Assembly: GCF_000179775.1 (NCBI RefSeq)
Contig: NZ_AEEB01000017.1
Location: 434,001-498,000, forward strand
Direction: 5' to 3'
DNA: 64,000 nucleotides
Source: Ahrensia sp. R2A130
GTDB taxonomy: Bacteria; Pseudomonadota; Alphaproteobacteria; Rhizobiales; Rhizobiaceae
The translations under genes and the position numbers were made by a program. Shown here one piece after another: positions 50,686 through 61,219 of this stretch (position 1 is the first letter of the stretch; each line of letters starts with the position of its first letter). Below the pieces are notes generated by a model. It did no database searches and was not told the DNA's origin. It was given only the letters and a program-made list of their open reading frames with translations.

Positions 50686-53556
50686 ATGAAACAGCCCACG
50701 ATCAAGCCGCATCAAAATGCATTTGATGCCGTCGCTCTCCAGACCCCTGTTCCAGCGTCCTGTCTGGCTAGCAAGGCGCTTAGCGTGGACACTATTCAAC
50801 GCTTAGATGCGCTGGTCGTCGAACCGGACCTCCAGCAATTCCTGAAAGCATGTTGTTCTTGCTCACCTTATTTGAGTGTCCTGATGGAACGGCATCCGGA
50901 TATAATTGCCTTGTGTCAGAGCGGATTTTCAACAGCGCTTGATGCAACGTTGGAACAGCTTTCCAGCAGCGCCTTTGACGATCTAACGGATGTCGCCAAA
51001 AGCCTACGGTTGGCCAAGCAGCGTGGTGCGTTGCTGATTGCCTTGGCAGACCTTGGCGGCTGGTGGTCGGCTTTGCAGGTCGGCGAGGCGATGACGCGAC
51101 TGGCGGATGCCTGTGTGACGCTCGCGGTGCGCACATGCCTTTATCAAGCTCATCTGTCCGGTCGTTTGGCCTTGCCCGATCCTGCCATGCCTGAGCTTGA
51201 CTGCGGCCTGACGATCATTGCTATGGGAAAGCACGGTGCACGCGAACTGAATTATTCCAGCGACATTGACCTGATTGCATTCATTGATCCCCACGCGCCC
51301 GCGATCAGCGATCCTGATGAAGCCGTGTCAACTTTCACCCGCATCATCAAGGCGCTTGTGAAGTTGATGCAGGAGCGAACAGCCGATGGCTACGTCTTCC
51401 GTACAGATCTGCGCTTGAGGCCCGATCCCGGAGCGATGCCGTTGGCCGTGCCGGTGGAAACAGCAATGATCTATTACGAAGCACGCGGCCAGAATTGGGA
51501 ACGCGCCGCAATGATCAAGGCGGCAGCGATTGCGGGCGATGCCAAACTTGGAGCTGAAGTCTTGGACCGGCTGCAGCCCTTTGTTTGGCGCCGTTACCTC
51601 GACTACGCTGCGATTGCCGACGTCCAGTCGATCATGCGCCAGATCCGGTCTCACCGGGACCTCACCGGCCACCTTGCCCCGGGACATAATGTAAAGCTTG
51701 GTCGAGGTGGTATTCGTGAAATCGAGTTCTTCGTCCAGACCCAGCAACTGATTGCTGGTGGCCGAAACGCCAAGCTTCGTGGCTTGAGAACTGTAGAAAT
51801 GCTGCGTCAATTGCGTGACGACCAGTGGGTTATCAAACAAGCGGCCCACGAGCTTGAAGAAAGCTATCAGGTGCTGCGCGACATCGAGCACCGGCTACAG
51901 ATCGTAAATGACGAACAAACCCATATCCTGCCGGTCGATGATGCCGCGAGAACCAACATAGCGGCGCTTTGCGGTTTCCAGAATCTCCCTGACTTTGATG
52001 ATTTCGTAGAAAGCCATTTGCTGCGGGTGGAGCAACATTGTTCGTCATTGTTTTCCGAAACGTCAACGTTGGCAGGAGAGACCGGCACCCTGTCGTTTAC
52101 AGGTGACGAAGCTGATCCAGCGACTATCGAAACCCTGTCAGGTTTGGGTTTCCAGAATGCGGGCCGCGCAACTGACACGATCCGCAACTGGCATTTCGGA
52201 CGCATTCCCGCCACCGCGGATGCACGTGAACGAGCTGCCCTGACGGAGCTCGCGCCGCTTCTCCTTGAGACATTGGGCAATACGGATCAACCCGACCAGA
52301 TGCTGTCCGACTTCGACGGTTTCCTGAGTAATCTTGGCTCCGGTTCGCAGTTCTTCTCGCTGTTGCGCGCTCAACCTAGATTGCTGGAATTGCTGGTTAC
52401 CATTCTTTCCACTGCTCCTCGTATGGCGCAAATAGCGACGCGACGGCCTCATGTTTTTGATGGAATGTTGGAGCCCGGTTTCTTTGAAACCACGCCGGGT
52501 CCCGCACAATGGCGCGAAATGCTGTCGCGAATTCTGCAGGATCTGAAGGGGTATGAAGACGGCTTGGACCGAATGCGTGTTTTCGCTGCAGAACAGCGTT
52601 TCCTTTTGGCGGCGCGCGCACTCTCAGGTCATCTCGACCTTCAATCGATGGGGGCGGCGTTCTCCGACCTTGCGGACACGCTGCTTCTAACGATGACGGC
52701 TTGGGTGAAGCAGGAGTTTGTGCAGCAACACGGCGAGGTGCCGGGCAGTTCGTTCGGTTGGTTAGCCATGGGAAATCTGGGAAGTCGTGCGCTTACAGCT
52801 GCCTCCGATCTCGATCTGATTGCGCTTTACCGTTTTGATTCAGATAGGGATCATTCCGATGGACCTCGTCCGCTTCACGCTTCGCAATATTTCGGACGTT
52901 TCACCCAGCGCATTGTGGCAGCCATGTCGGCAGCTACGGGGCAGGGTGTGTTGTACGAGATCGATATGCGTTTGCGCCCGGACGGCTCATCAGGCCCGGT
53001 GGCGACAAGCCTGCAGGCTTTCGAGCGCTATCATGAGAATAATGCTTGGACCTGGGAAAAGCTTGCACTTAGCCGCGCCCGACCATTGTTGGAAGATGAC
53101 GATGAGTTTCTGGGAGCGATCTCGCAAGCCGTTCAGACGGCTCTGGGCAGCAACAAAACCAGCGCTGAATTAAAGGCTGATGTACTTTCGATGCGTCTGG
53201 AGATGGACGCAGGTCGAGCTCCGAAAAGTGCTTGGGACGTAAAACGTGCCGCCGGCGGCTTGATCGATGTAGAGTTCATCGAGCAAGCTCAAGCCTTGCT
53301 TGCTGTGCGATCTGAGAAGCTGGATATCTCAGAGGCAGGCAAGGCGGACTTAGAGACAGCCGGCACAGTCTATCGCGACATCGTGCAGCTCTTGCGTCTA
53401 TGCGTTGGCGATGAGTGGAACGTCAACGAACAGCCAATTGCCGTTCAGGTCCGTCTTCTTAAGCTGTTCGATTTGCCCGATTTGGGGTCAGCCAGAACGC
53501 ATCTGAAACGCACCACAAAAAGCGTGCGCAAAATCTTTAAAGCCGCTTTGGCGTGA
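50686..53556 (+). CDS. glnE: Glutamine synthetase adenylyltransferase/adenylyl-removing enzyme
   Basis: 956 residues with two nucleotidyltransferase domains. The N-terminal deadenylylase has GARELNYSSDIDLIAF and RTDLRLRPDPGAMPLAV. The C-terminal adenylyltransferase has GSRALTAASDLDLIALY and EIDMRLRPDGSSGPVA. Each is followed by a helical GlnD_UR-like region (GRGGIREIEFFVQ; AAGGLIDVEFIEQ). Controls glutamine synthetase activity according to nitrogen status through PII. Start 19 bases after the kinase gene. Confidence 0.95.
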   Translation: MKQPTIKPHQNAFDAVALQTPVPASCLASKALSVDTIQRLDALVVEPDLQQFLKACCSCSPYLSVLMERHPDIIALCQSGFSTALDATLEQLSSSAFDDLTDVAKSLRLAKQRGALLIALADLGGWWSALQVGEAMTRLADACVTLAVRTCLYQAHLSGRLALPDPAMPELDCGLTIIAMGKHGARELNYSSDIDLIAFIDPHAPAISDPDEAVSTFTRIIKALVKLMQERTADGYVFRTDLRLRPDPGAMPLAVPVETAMIYYEARGQNWERAAMIKAAAIAGDAKLGAEVLDRLQPFVWRRYLDYAAIADVQSIMRQIRSHRDLTGHLAPGHNVKLGRGGIREIEFFVQTQQLIAGGRNAKLRGLRTVEMLRQLRDDQWVIKQAAHELEESYQVLRDIEHRLQIVNDEQTHILPVDDAARTNIAALCGFQNLPDFDDFVESHLLRVEQHCSSLFSETSTLAGETGTLSFTGDEADPATIETLSGLGFQNAGRATDTIRNWHFGRIPATADARERAALTELAPLLLETLGNTDQPDQMLSDFDGFLSNLGSGSQFFSLLRAQPRLLELLVTILSTAPRMAQIATRRPHVFDGMLEPGFFETTPGPAQWREMLSRILQDLKGYEDGLDRMRVFAAEQRFLLAARALSGHLDLQSMGAAFSDLADTLLLTMTAWVKQEFVQQHGEVPGSSFGWLAMGNLGSRALTAASDLDLIALYRFDSDRDHSDGPRPLHASQYFGRFTQRIVAAMSAATGQGVLYEIDMRLRPDGSSGPVATSLQAFERYHENNAWTWEKLALSRARPLLEDDDEFLGAISQAVQTALGSNKTSAELKADVLSMRLEMDAGRAPKSAWDVKRAAGGLIDVEFIEQAQALLAVRSEKLDISEAGKADLETAGTVYRDIVQLLRLCVGDEWNVNEQPIAVQVRLLKLFDLPDLGSARTHLKRTTKSVRKIFKAALA

Positions 53557-53572
53557 GCCAGACAACCTGTCT

Positions 53573-56017
53573 TTAAACGAGCTCTAGCTCTGGTTTTTCT
53601 TCGCTCAGTATCTCGTCCTCATCTGACGCTTTTTCTGCGTCCAGATGCGATGTGCAGTCCAACGGCAGCCTAACGAGTACGGTGGTTCCGATACCTTCAA
53701 TCGAAGAAATATCTACCGACCCTCCGTGCAATTCTGCAAGCGATTTTGCGATTGCAAGACCGAGGCCACTTCCCACGTGGTCGCGCGTCAGTTCAGATGC
53801 TGCCTGTTCAAATGGAAGGCCGATGCGTTCCAGCGCATCTTGCGAAATACCGATTCCACTATCCAGAATTTCCATCTCGACATTGTCGTCCAGCCGGCGG
53901 GCAGAAACCTGAATGCTTCCGCCTTTAGGCGTGAACTTAACAGCGTTGGACAGCAAATTAATCAACACCTGTTTGACAGCACGTCGGTCGGCGATGATGT
54001 CGAGACCAGTTTCGATTTCGGTGGTGACTTGCAATTCTCCATCATCAGCCTGCGCCGCGATGATCCTAAGGGTTTCCTGCAATAGGTCACTAACGGCCAA
54101 TTCTTCGGGGTAGATTTGCATTCGTCCGGCTTCGATTTTTGACATGTCCAGCACGTCGTTGATCACGCCCAGCAGGAAGCCACCTGAGCTTCGAATATCG
54201 TTGGCATATTCCGTATATTTCTCGTTGCCCAACGGCCCGAACATGCCTTCGCGCATAATGTCGGAAAACCCGATAATCGCGTTAAGTGGGGTGCGAAGTT
54301 CGTGAGACATGTTGGCGAGAAATTGCGACTTGGATTTGTTGGCTTCATCAGCCTGTTTGCGCTGTTCATCGGCAAGCAGGCGCTGATCGTCTGCTTCATT
54401 GGCAAACGCCACTAGGTTCTGTTGCATCTTGCGAAGTTCTACGATGGTCGCGAGATGCTCACGCTCGGAATCTTCCAGCTTCGACTGATTACGCTTGATT
54501 TGGGTAATGTCGGTACCAACGGAAACCGCACCGCCATCAAGGGTGGGGCGCTCTGAAATCTGGAACCAGCGTCCGTCGTCCAACTGCGCTTCAAATGTAT
54601 TGCTGTGGTGTTTCTGATTGCGATCCGTGTTGACCTGCGAGCGCATGACAGGCGCCTTACGGATAGCTGCGACGTCTTGCTTGGTAACGCCATGGCGGAT
54701 TGCGGAAGAGGGTAGGTTGAACAGTTGCTGATACTTGCCGTTGCAAAGCACCATACGCTCCTTAGCGTCCCAAAGAACGAACGCTTCAGAGATGTTATCG
54801 ATCGCTTCACGCAGGCGAATGTCTGCATCGCGGCTTTGACGCTTCAATGCTTCCTGTTCACTTACATCGACTGCAATGCCGATGAGGTGTGGTACTGCAC
54901 CACGGTAGTGAACAAGCTCAGCCCGCAGCCGCATGGAAACCCAACCACCAGATGCGTGGAGAATGCGAAAGCGATGGTCGATCTGTCGGCTTGATTCCTG
55001 AAAGGTCTCGTTGGCGATCTGCAGCAGGTTGCGATCGTCAGGATGCAGCAATTCGGCTAGCTCGCCGTAACCCATGGCGCGGCTGCGGCCAGCGCGGCCG
55101 AGCATTTGATGCATCGACGGTGACCATACGATACTGCCTCGCGACAAGTCCCAATCCCACAATCCGCAACGTCCGCGAGCAAGTGCGGTGTCGAACCGCG
55201 CGTTGGTTTCAAAATAAAGGCTTTCCGTTTCCCGGGTCCGTGCGCCTTGCACGAAATAGGCGTAAACGATGATGAGCAGCACCGAGCCGATGGCAAGAAA
55301 CAGCGTGACGTTGACTTTGACTGCTGTCCGCCAGCTTTCAAATAACGATGCGCTTGGGTGAACAAGCGCGACATAACCCGCGATGGTTTTATCAGCGAGC
55401 TCCAGCGGCACGGATGATGCCAGCGCACTTTCAGTTCCGTCAAAGAGTATCGACCGAACGTCTTCCTCCAGCTCTGTGCCTGCCGATTCTACAAAATCGC
55501 GGCCTATTAGTCGGCCCAGAAGAACGCCTTCGACAACTGATCCACCGCCTCTTTGCGCAACGATTTTGCCCGTGCTGTCTGCGAGGTAGATGCTTATGTC
55601 AGGTAGGGCAGATCGTGCTGGAAGCGCGTCGCGCAACACTGCAAGCGCTGCATCGCTGTCTTGTAAGGTCGTGGAAAGTTCCGAGTTAGCGCTTAGTCGT
55701 GACTGGGCAAGTTGCGTGGTGAGAGCAATTTCGGATCGGGCCTGAATTTCGATGTTCGACAGTTCGATCATCAAAGTTTGTGTGCGAACCGCAGCAACGA
55801 GAAGCAATAGACCGCCAATCAACAGCGGTATCAAGCGACGCAGAACCCGTTCTGATGCAAAGAAGCGCATCCAGACAGGTAGGCGTGACGTTTCGTGTGA
55901 TGGGTGAAGACTGAGCAACGGCGACTTCGCCGATGATGCATCGGCCAGTCGATGCATATGCTCTTGTAGAACGCGCAGAAATCCTGCGCGCCCGCCTGCC
56001 GCGTTCGCTTGCTTCAT
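53573..56017 (-). CDS. pleC: Multi-PAS sensor histidine kinase, PleC-like
   Basis: 814 residues. Two transmembrane helices (about 62-78 and 240-258) enclose a periplasmic domain. Two or three PAS domains follow (about 280-400 and 415-520), a coiled coil, then His572 in NMSHELRTPLNAIIGFSDIM. The ATPase domain has QVLINLLSNAVKFTPKGG, DSGIGI and GSGLGLAIAKSLAELHGG. Placement between glnE and pepN is where rhizobial pleC is found. PleC acts as kinase/phosphatase on DivK and PleD-type regulators in asymmetric division. Converges on glnE with only 16 bases between stops. Confidence 0.82.
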   Translation of the reverse strand: MKQANAAGGRAGFLRVLQEHMHRLADASSAKSPLLSLHPSHETSRLPVWMRFFASERVLRRLIPLLIGGLLLLVAAVRTQTLMIELSNIEIQARSEIALTTQLAQSRLSANSELSTTLQDSDAALAVLRDALPARSALPDISIYLADSTGKIVAQRGGGSVVEGVLLGRLIGRDFVESAGTELEEDVRSILFDGTESALASSVPLELADKTIAGYVALVHPSASLFESWRTAVKVNVTLFLAIGSVLLIIVYAYFVQGARTRETESLYFETNARFDTALARGRCGLWDWDLSRGSIVWSPSMHQMLGRAGRSRAMGYGELAELLHPDDRNLLQIANETFQESSRQIDHRFRILHASGGWVSMRLRAELVHYRGAVPHLIGIAVDVSEQEALKRQSRDADIRLREAIDNISEAFVLWDAKERMVLCNGKYQQLFNLPSSAIRHGVTKQDVAAIRKAPVMRSQVNTDRNQKHHSNTFEAQLDDGRWFQISERPTLDGGAVSVGTDITQIKRNQSKLEDSEREHLATIVELRKMQQNLVAFANEADDQRLLADEQRKQADEANKSKSQFLANMSHELRTPLNAIIGFSDIMREGMFGPLGNEKYTEYANDIRSSGGFLLGVINDVLDMSKIEAGRMQIYPEELAVSDLLQETLRIIAAQADDGELQVTTEIETGLDIIADRRAVKQVLINLLSNAVKFTPKGGSIQVSARRLDDNVEMEILDSGIGISQDALERIGLPFEQAASELTRDHVGSGLGLAIAKSLAELHGGSVDISSIEGIGTTVLVRLPLDCTSHLDAEKASDEDEILSEEKPELELV

Positions 56018-56184
56018 CTTGATCTGTCCTACACCTCACCCTGAACCGTAGAACGCGACCACGACACCTCACCAGTGTGTCAGAAACGATTCGCGCTCAC
56101 TTTGAATCGAGCGATTCGCCTTGTCTACCGTTAAATTCAAACTTTGGCGTAACCTTATGACTTTGAAACGAATTGTATCACCGG

Positions 56185-58821
56185 TTATGCAAGCGCGCGG
56201 TCGGCGATCTCTTGGGTGTCGACAGATAGTCCTGTACTTCCAGCAACTTTGGAAAGTGCTTCGCGGGCGTGTTCTGCACGAACCGGTTCCAGCTTCCGCC
56301 AATCGTTCATCAGGCTTAGCAACCTTGCGGCAAGCTGCGGATTTCGACGGTCTAATTCGATGATGGTATCGGCGAAAAGCGCCACGCCCGAACCATCGGC
56401 GCGATGAAAGGCGGTCGGGTTGGATGCCGCAAATGGCGCCAGCAACGCGCGTGCCCTGTTGGGGTTGGACAGTGTATAGAGTGGATGGTTCAGCAACGTT
56501 TCGAATGTTTTCAAGCCTGCCTCGCCCGGCGAAGCTGCCTGCACGGAAAACCATTTATCGATGACCAATGGTTCATCAGTGAACTCGCTAAGAAAGTTCT
56601 CGATAGCTTTGGCACTTTCATCCGCCATGACCGGTGATCGCAGCATCGTGGACAGCGTCGAAAGGCGAACGGTCATGTTCAGGCTTGCACGATGCGTTTC
56701 TACAACTGCGGTCGTGGCCCCCTTTACCTCACTTGCAACAAGCAGCTGCCATAGTGCCGTTGAAAGAGACCGCTCAGCAGCGGCTTGCAGCGGATCTGAA
56801 GACTTTTGGCTCTCATCAAGCTGCAACGCTAACGCGAACCCCGTTTCTCCTAGTGTGCCTCCCACACGTTTCGCCAATTCGGAACGAGCAGCGTAGATCG
56901 CGTCAGGATCAATGTTTGCTTCCAACTCCCGTGCAATGTCACCTTCGGAAGGCAGGGTGATCGCAGCTGCCCTAAACGCAGCCTCAAGCGAATTGTCGAG
57001 TGCTGTTGCTGCGAGCGTTTCAATCAAACGGCTATCGAAATCGAATTTCGGGTTTCCCGCCACTGCAGCCAACTGCTTGAGCGCGAAACCGGAAAGCGCC
57101 TCCCAGCGGTTATATTGGTCGCTGTCATGTGCAGCGCGAACCAGCCGGTCCTCATCGCTTTCGTCGAAGTCCAACCGCACAGGAGCTGAAAACCCCTGCA
57201 AAAGTGAAAGCACGGGCCGTTCGTTGAGGCCGATAAATGTGACGATCTGTTCAGCCTCGTCCAGCACGATTAGACCGCCTGTAACAGCCTCGCTCTCGTG
57301 GCTGGCAGATATCGGCTCGCCTGCGCCCGACATCAATCCGAAGCGCATCGGAATAACGAAGGGCTGCTTGGTGTCCTGCCCGGGTGTTGGTGCGGTTTCC
57401 TGGCTTAGACGCAGTGTGTAGCTTTTCGCGTCGGCATCGTACTCACCACGTGCTGTCACCCGTGGCGTACCGGCCTGCGCGTACCAGCGTTTGAATTGGG
57501 TCAGATCAATGCCTGCGCTGTCTTCGAAAGCTGCAAGCCAGTCTTCCACCACTGCCGCTTCGCCGTCATGACGTTCGAAATACAGATCGGTCGCCTTGCG
57601 GTAGGCTTCCGGCCCGACCAGAGCAGCCAGCATGCGAACCACTTCTGCGCCCTTTTGATAGACGGTCGCCGTATAGAAGTTGTTGATCTCCTTATAAGCG
57701 GCAGGGCGAACCGAATGGGCCAGCGGGCCTGAATCTTCGGAAAATTGTCCGGCCATCAAAGTACGAACCTGTTGGATACGCTGCACGGCGCGCGACCGTT
57801 CGTCTGCTGAAAATTCCTGATCGCGATAGACCGTCAGTCCCTCTTTCAAGCACAGCTGAAACCAGTCGCGGCAGGTGATGCGATTGCCGGTCCAGTTGTG
57901 AAAATATTCGTGGGCGATGATCGCTTCGATATTTGCAAAGTCCGCGTCGGTAGCGGTGCGTTCATCAGCCAACACGTATTTATCGTTGAAGACGTTGAGC
58001 CCCTTGTTCTCCATTGCGCCCATATTGAAATCGGAAACGGCGACGATGTTGAACACATCAAGATCGTATTCGCGGCCATATTTCTCTTCATCCCAACGCA
58101 TGGAACGGATCAGCGAATCCATCGCCCACGCGGCCATCGGTGCTTTGCCGGTTTCGACGAAGATATTCAGATCGACTGCCATGCCGGAGGCGGTGGTGAA
58201 GCTGTCATTCAACACATCCAGATCACCGCCGACGGCTGCAAACAGGTAGCTTGGTTTGGGGTGCGGGTCGTGCCAGTGGGCGAAGTGACGGCCGTCTTTC
58301 GAAGCGCCAGTTTCGCCCGGATTGCCGTTGGATAGCAAGATCGGGCACTGCGCTTTGTAGCCTTCCAATCGCACGTCATAGGTTGCCAGCACATCGGGGC
58401 GGTCTGGAAAGAACGTGATGCGCCGGAAGCCTTGCGCCTCACACTGCGTGCAATACACGCCGTTGGTCAGGTAAAGCCCCATCAGCTTGGTGTTGGCTTC
58501 AGGCGCGAGCGAAGTTTCGATTTCGACCTGAAACTCGTTGGTGGCTGGCAGGTTGGAAACTGAAATTCCGGTGTCATCAAGCGTGTAGTCTGACGCGCTT
58601 AGCTTTTCGCCGTCGACCGAAATCGACACCAGTTTCAGCTCGTCGCCATCCAGCCATAACGGTTCTGACACTGCGATATCCGCCATGCGCTCCACCGACA
58701 ATTTAGCGATGACGTGCGTTTTTTCGGCATGCAGGTCGATATCCAGATTGACGTGGCGAACTGTGTAAGCGGGCGGGGTGTAGTCTTCCAGCCGGATGAC
58801 GGGGGCAGTGTTGGTCCGCAT
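56185..58821 (-). CDS. pepN: Aminopeptidase N (M1 metallopeptidase)
   Basis: 878 residues, typical of the PepN branch. Exopeptidase motif GAMENKG and zinc site HEYFHNW with the downstream glutamate in KEGLTVYRDQEF. C-terminal helical DUF3458-type domain. Removes N-terminal residues from peptides in the cytoplasm. The 167-base gap to the PleC-like gene shows no further frame that I can support. Confidence 0.95.
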   Translation of the reverse strand: MRTNTAPVIRLEDYTPPAYTVRHVNLDIDLHAEKTHVIAKLSVERMADIAVSEPLWLDGDELKLVSISVDGEKLSASDYTLDDTGISVSNLPATNEFQVEIETSLAPEANTKLMGLYLTNGVYCTQCEAQGFRRITFFPDRPDVLATYDVRLEGYKAQCPILLSNGNPGETGASKDGRHFAHWHDPHPKPSYLFAAVGGDLDVLNDSFTTASGMAVDLNIFVETGKAPMAAWAMDSLIRSMRWDEEKYGREYDLDVFNIVAVSDFNMGAMENKGLNVFNDKYVLADERTATDADFANIEAIIAHEYFHNWTGNRITCRDWFQLCLKEGLTVYRDQEFSADERSRAVQRIQQVRTLMAGQFSEDSGPLAHSVRPAAYKEINNFYTATVYQKGAEVVRMLAALVGPEAYRKATDLYFERHDGEAAVVEDWLAAFEDSAGIDLTQFKRWYAQAGTPRVTARGEYDADAKSYTLRLSQETAPTPGQDTKQPFVIPMRFGLMSGAGEPISASHESEAVTGGLIVLDEAEQIVTFIGLNERPVLSLLQGFSAPVRLDFDESDEDRLVRAAHDSDQYNRWEALSGFALKQLAAVAGNPKFDFDSRLIETLAATALDNSLEAAFRAAAITLPSEGDIARELEANIDPDAIYAARSELAKRVGGTLGETGFALALQLDESQKSSDPLQAAAERSLSTALWQLLVASEVKGATTAVVETHRASLNMTVRLSTLSTMLRSPVMADESAKAIENFLSEFTDEPLVIDKWFSVQAASPGEAGLKTFETLLNHPLYTLSNPNRARALLAPFAASNPTAFHRADGSGVALFADTIIELDRRNPQLAARLLSLMNDWRKLEPVRAEHAREALSKVAGSTGLSVDTQEIADRALA

Positions 58822-58904
58822 GATGATGTTCCAAAGCGAGCGCGTATGCAGCCTTCATGCCAAGGAATTCGCCTTAAGTCATCGGGCAACATGGAACGTG
58901 CGGT

Positions 58905-59417
58905 CTACCAGTTCTGGGCGATGGAGGCCGTCGCCAGTCTTGGCGGTGTGGCGTCATCCAAACGGTCCACGACATAAGACGTGACCGTGATCTTGTCGCT
59001 TACGAAGGACTTCAGTCCCGTCATCGAGCCATCGACCTTGATGGTACTGCGATGGCTTAGCGCGAGCCTGCGCCCTTTGCCGGTTACCCGGCCGCCCAAG
59101 GCAGAGCTTGCGCCTTTCAAGCCTTTGGCGTTGTCACCGGTTTGCTTCATCACCAAACGTGCCTGTTGCCGCATTGCACGTGGCCCTTCGCGCAGAGCAG
59201 CCATTGCCGACAGTGCAGCTCTGTCAGAGGCTTCCTGAAGCTGTGATTTCAATTGGCTGTATTGCGAAATTTCCAACGCACCAGCGACACCAATGGCCAT
59301 TGGGAGCGCTGCCGCAGCAAAAATAATCATGACGTTGCCGCGCTCGTTATTGGCAAAGCGGCGCAGAAATTGCCGCCATGGTTTTTGGCGCGTTATCGAC
59401 TTTTTTGTTGCAATCAT
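58905..59417 (-). CDS. Short TadG/TadE-like pilus-associated protein
   Basis: 170 residues from ATG 59417. A basic N-terminus ends [20 protein letters not shown], the TadE/TadG signature with its single hydrophobic helix, then [24 protein letters not shown], which is the TadG N-terminal segment. Typical TadG proteins exceed 400 residues and carry a von Willebrand domain; this one stops after a small beta-rich region. It is either a natural short relative or a C-terminally shortened TadG. No other tad genes are in the window. Divergent from pgi. Confidence 0.75.
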   Translation of the reverse strand: MIATKKSITRQKPWRQFLRRFANNERGNVMIIFAAAALPMAIGVAGALEISQYSQLKSQLQEASDRAALSAMAALREGPRAMRQQARLVMKQTGDNAKGLKGASSALGGRVTGKGRRLALSHRSTIKVDGSMTGLKSFVSDKITVTSYVVDRLDDATPPRLATASIAQNW

Positions 59418-59553
59418 CTTGTTGTCTACCCTGCACGGACTTGCCACCCGCAATGCGAATGTGGCTCAACCCCACAAACACTTCACACTCCTTTGTCGCC
59501 TTTTCGCGTTGCAAAGGGGTGCAGCAGTTATTCGCAATTTGAGGCAAGTTATT

Positions 59554-61191
59554 ATGATCGACCCCGCCACCCGCGCTTTGGAAACGGTCCGTGAGCTTTG
59601 GCAAAACAAGCGCGACACCAAGATTGCTGAACTGTTTGATGCCGACTCGGGGCGCTTTGGTGGCTTCTCGACCAGCTGTGGCGATGTTCTCTATGACATG
59701 TCGAAAACACGGCTGGACGATGCTTTGCGGGACGCGCTTCTGAAGGTGGCTGACGCGGCAGATGTTGCGGGTTGGCGTAACCGTATGTTTGCGGGCGAAG
59801 CGATCAACAGCACCGAAGGCAGGGCCGTTCAGCACATGGCGTTGCGAGCGCCGGACGATGCTGAGGTGATAATCGACGGACAAGACGTAATGCCGGACGT
59901 TCGGGCCGTACGCGATGCGATGGCAACATTCGCAACGGGTATCCGCAACGGCTCGATTGCGGGGAAGGGCGGTGCGTTCACCGATGTCGTGAACATCGGC
60001 ATCGGCGGGTCGGATCTCGGTCCTTATATGGTCACCGAAGCGCTAAAGCCTTGGCACGACGGTCCGCGCACGCATTTCGTTTCCAATGTCGATAGCGCAG
60101 ATATTCGTGAAGTGCTGGCGAAACTCGATCCATCAACGACACTGTTCATCGTAGCGTCCAAAACCTTCACCACGCAGGAAACCATGACCAACGCCACGAC
60201 CGCCCGTGAGTGGTTCGTGCAGCGCTGTGGCGAAGAAGCGGTGGGCGCACATTTCGCGGCACTTTCTACCGCTTTGGACAAGACCGCTGATTTCGGTATC
60301 GCGGAAGACCGCACGTTCGGATTTTGGGAATGGGTTGGTGGTCGCTATTCGGTGTGGTCCGCCATAGGCCTATCCGTCATGCTGGCTGTGGGGTCGGATC
60401 GCTTTCGAGAATTTCTCGCTGGCGCCCACGCCGTCGACAAACACTTTCAGCAAGCCGATGGCGCTGGTAATGTGCCGTTGATGATGGCCTTGGTCGGCAT
60501 CTTCCACCGCAATATCTGCGGCTACGACACCCACGCCGTTTTGCCTTACGACCAATATCTCCACCGCTTCCCGGCCTATCTACAGCAGCTCGACATGGAG
60601 TCGAATGGCAAGAGCGTCGGTCGTGATGGCGGGGCGGTGGCCACCGATACCGGTCCGATCGTCTGGGGCGAACCGGGCACGAATGGGCAGCACGCATTCT
60701 ACCAGCTCATCCACCAAGGTACCTCCGTCGTGCCCTGCGATTTCCTTATTGCGGCGAATGCGGTGAACCCGATCGGCGATCACCATGAGAAGCTTGCTGC
60801 TAACGTTTTCGCCCAAGGCGAAGCGTTGGCCAAGGGTAAGGATGAGGCGTCGGTTCGGGCAGAACTGGAAGCCAAAGGCATGGCTGCCGATGAGATCGAC
60901 GCGCTCGCGCCTCACAAGGTTTTTCCCGGCAACCGCCCCAGCTGTACCGTCCTATATCCGCAACTAACGCCATTTGTTTTGGGCCAGTTGATCGCGCTCT
61001 ACGAACACAAGGTTTTTGTTCAGGGCATCATCTGGAACATCAATTCTTTCGACCAGTGGGGTGTAGAACTGGGCAAGGAATTGGCGGGCGGTTTGCTGCC
61101 GCTGGTGAAGAGCGCGGCAGAAGCGAAGGCCGACGAAAACGCTTCTACCGCAGGTCTGCTGAGTGCATTTCACGCGATGAGAAACGCCTGA
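59554..61191 (+). CDS. pgi: Glucose-6-phosphate isomerase
   Basis: 545 residues from ATG 59554 with GAGG upstream. Interconverts glucose 6-phosphate and fructose 6-phosphate. Family signatures are [65 protein letters not shown] and the final [13 protein letters not shown]. All expected catalytic segments are present. The convergent transporter gene ends 28 bases away. Confidence 0.96.
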   Translation: MIDPATRALETVRELWQNKRDTKIAELFDADSGRFGGFSTSCGDVLYDMSKTRLDDALRDALLKVADAADVAGWRNRMFAGEAINSTEGRAVQHMALRAPDDAEVIIDGQDVMPDVRAVRDAMATFATGIRNGSIAGKGGAFTDVVNIGIGGSDLGPYMVTEALKPWHDGPRTHFVSNVDSADIREVLAKLDPSTTLFIVASKTFTTQETMTNATTAREWFVQRCGEEAVGAHFAALSTALDKTADFGIAEDRTFGFWEWVGGRYSVWSAIGLSVMLAVGSDRFREFLAGAHAVDKHFQQADGAGNVPLMMALVGIFHRNICGYDTHAVLPYDQYLHRFPAYLQQLDMESNGKSVGRDGGAVATDTGPIVWGEPGTNGQHAFYQLIHQGTSVVPCDFLIAANAVNPIGDHHEKLAANVFAQGEALAKGKDEASVRAELEAKGMAADEIDALAPHKVFPGNRPSCTVLYPQLTPFVLGQLIALYEHKVFVQGIIWNINSFDQWGVELGKELAGGLLPLVKSAAEAKADENASTAGLLSAFHAMRNA

Positions 61192-61219
61192 GCGGATTCC
61201 CGCACGACCCTGAAATGAC

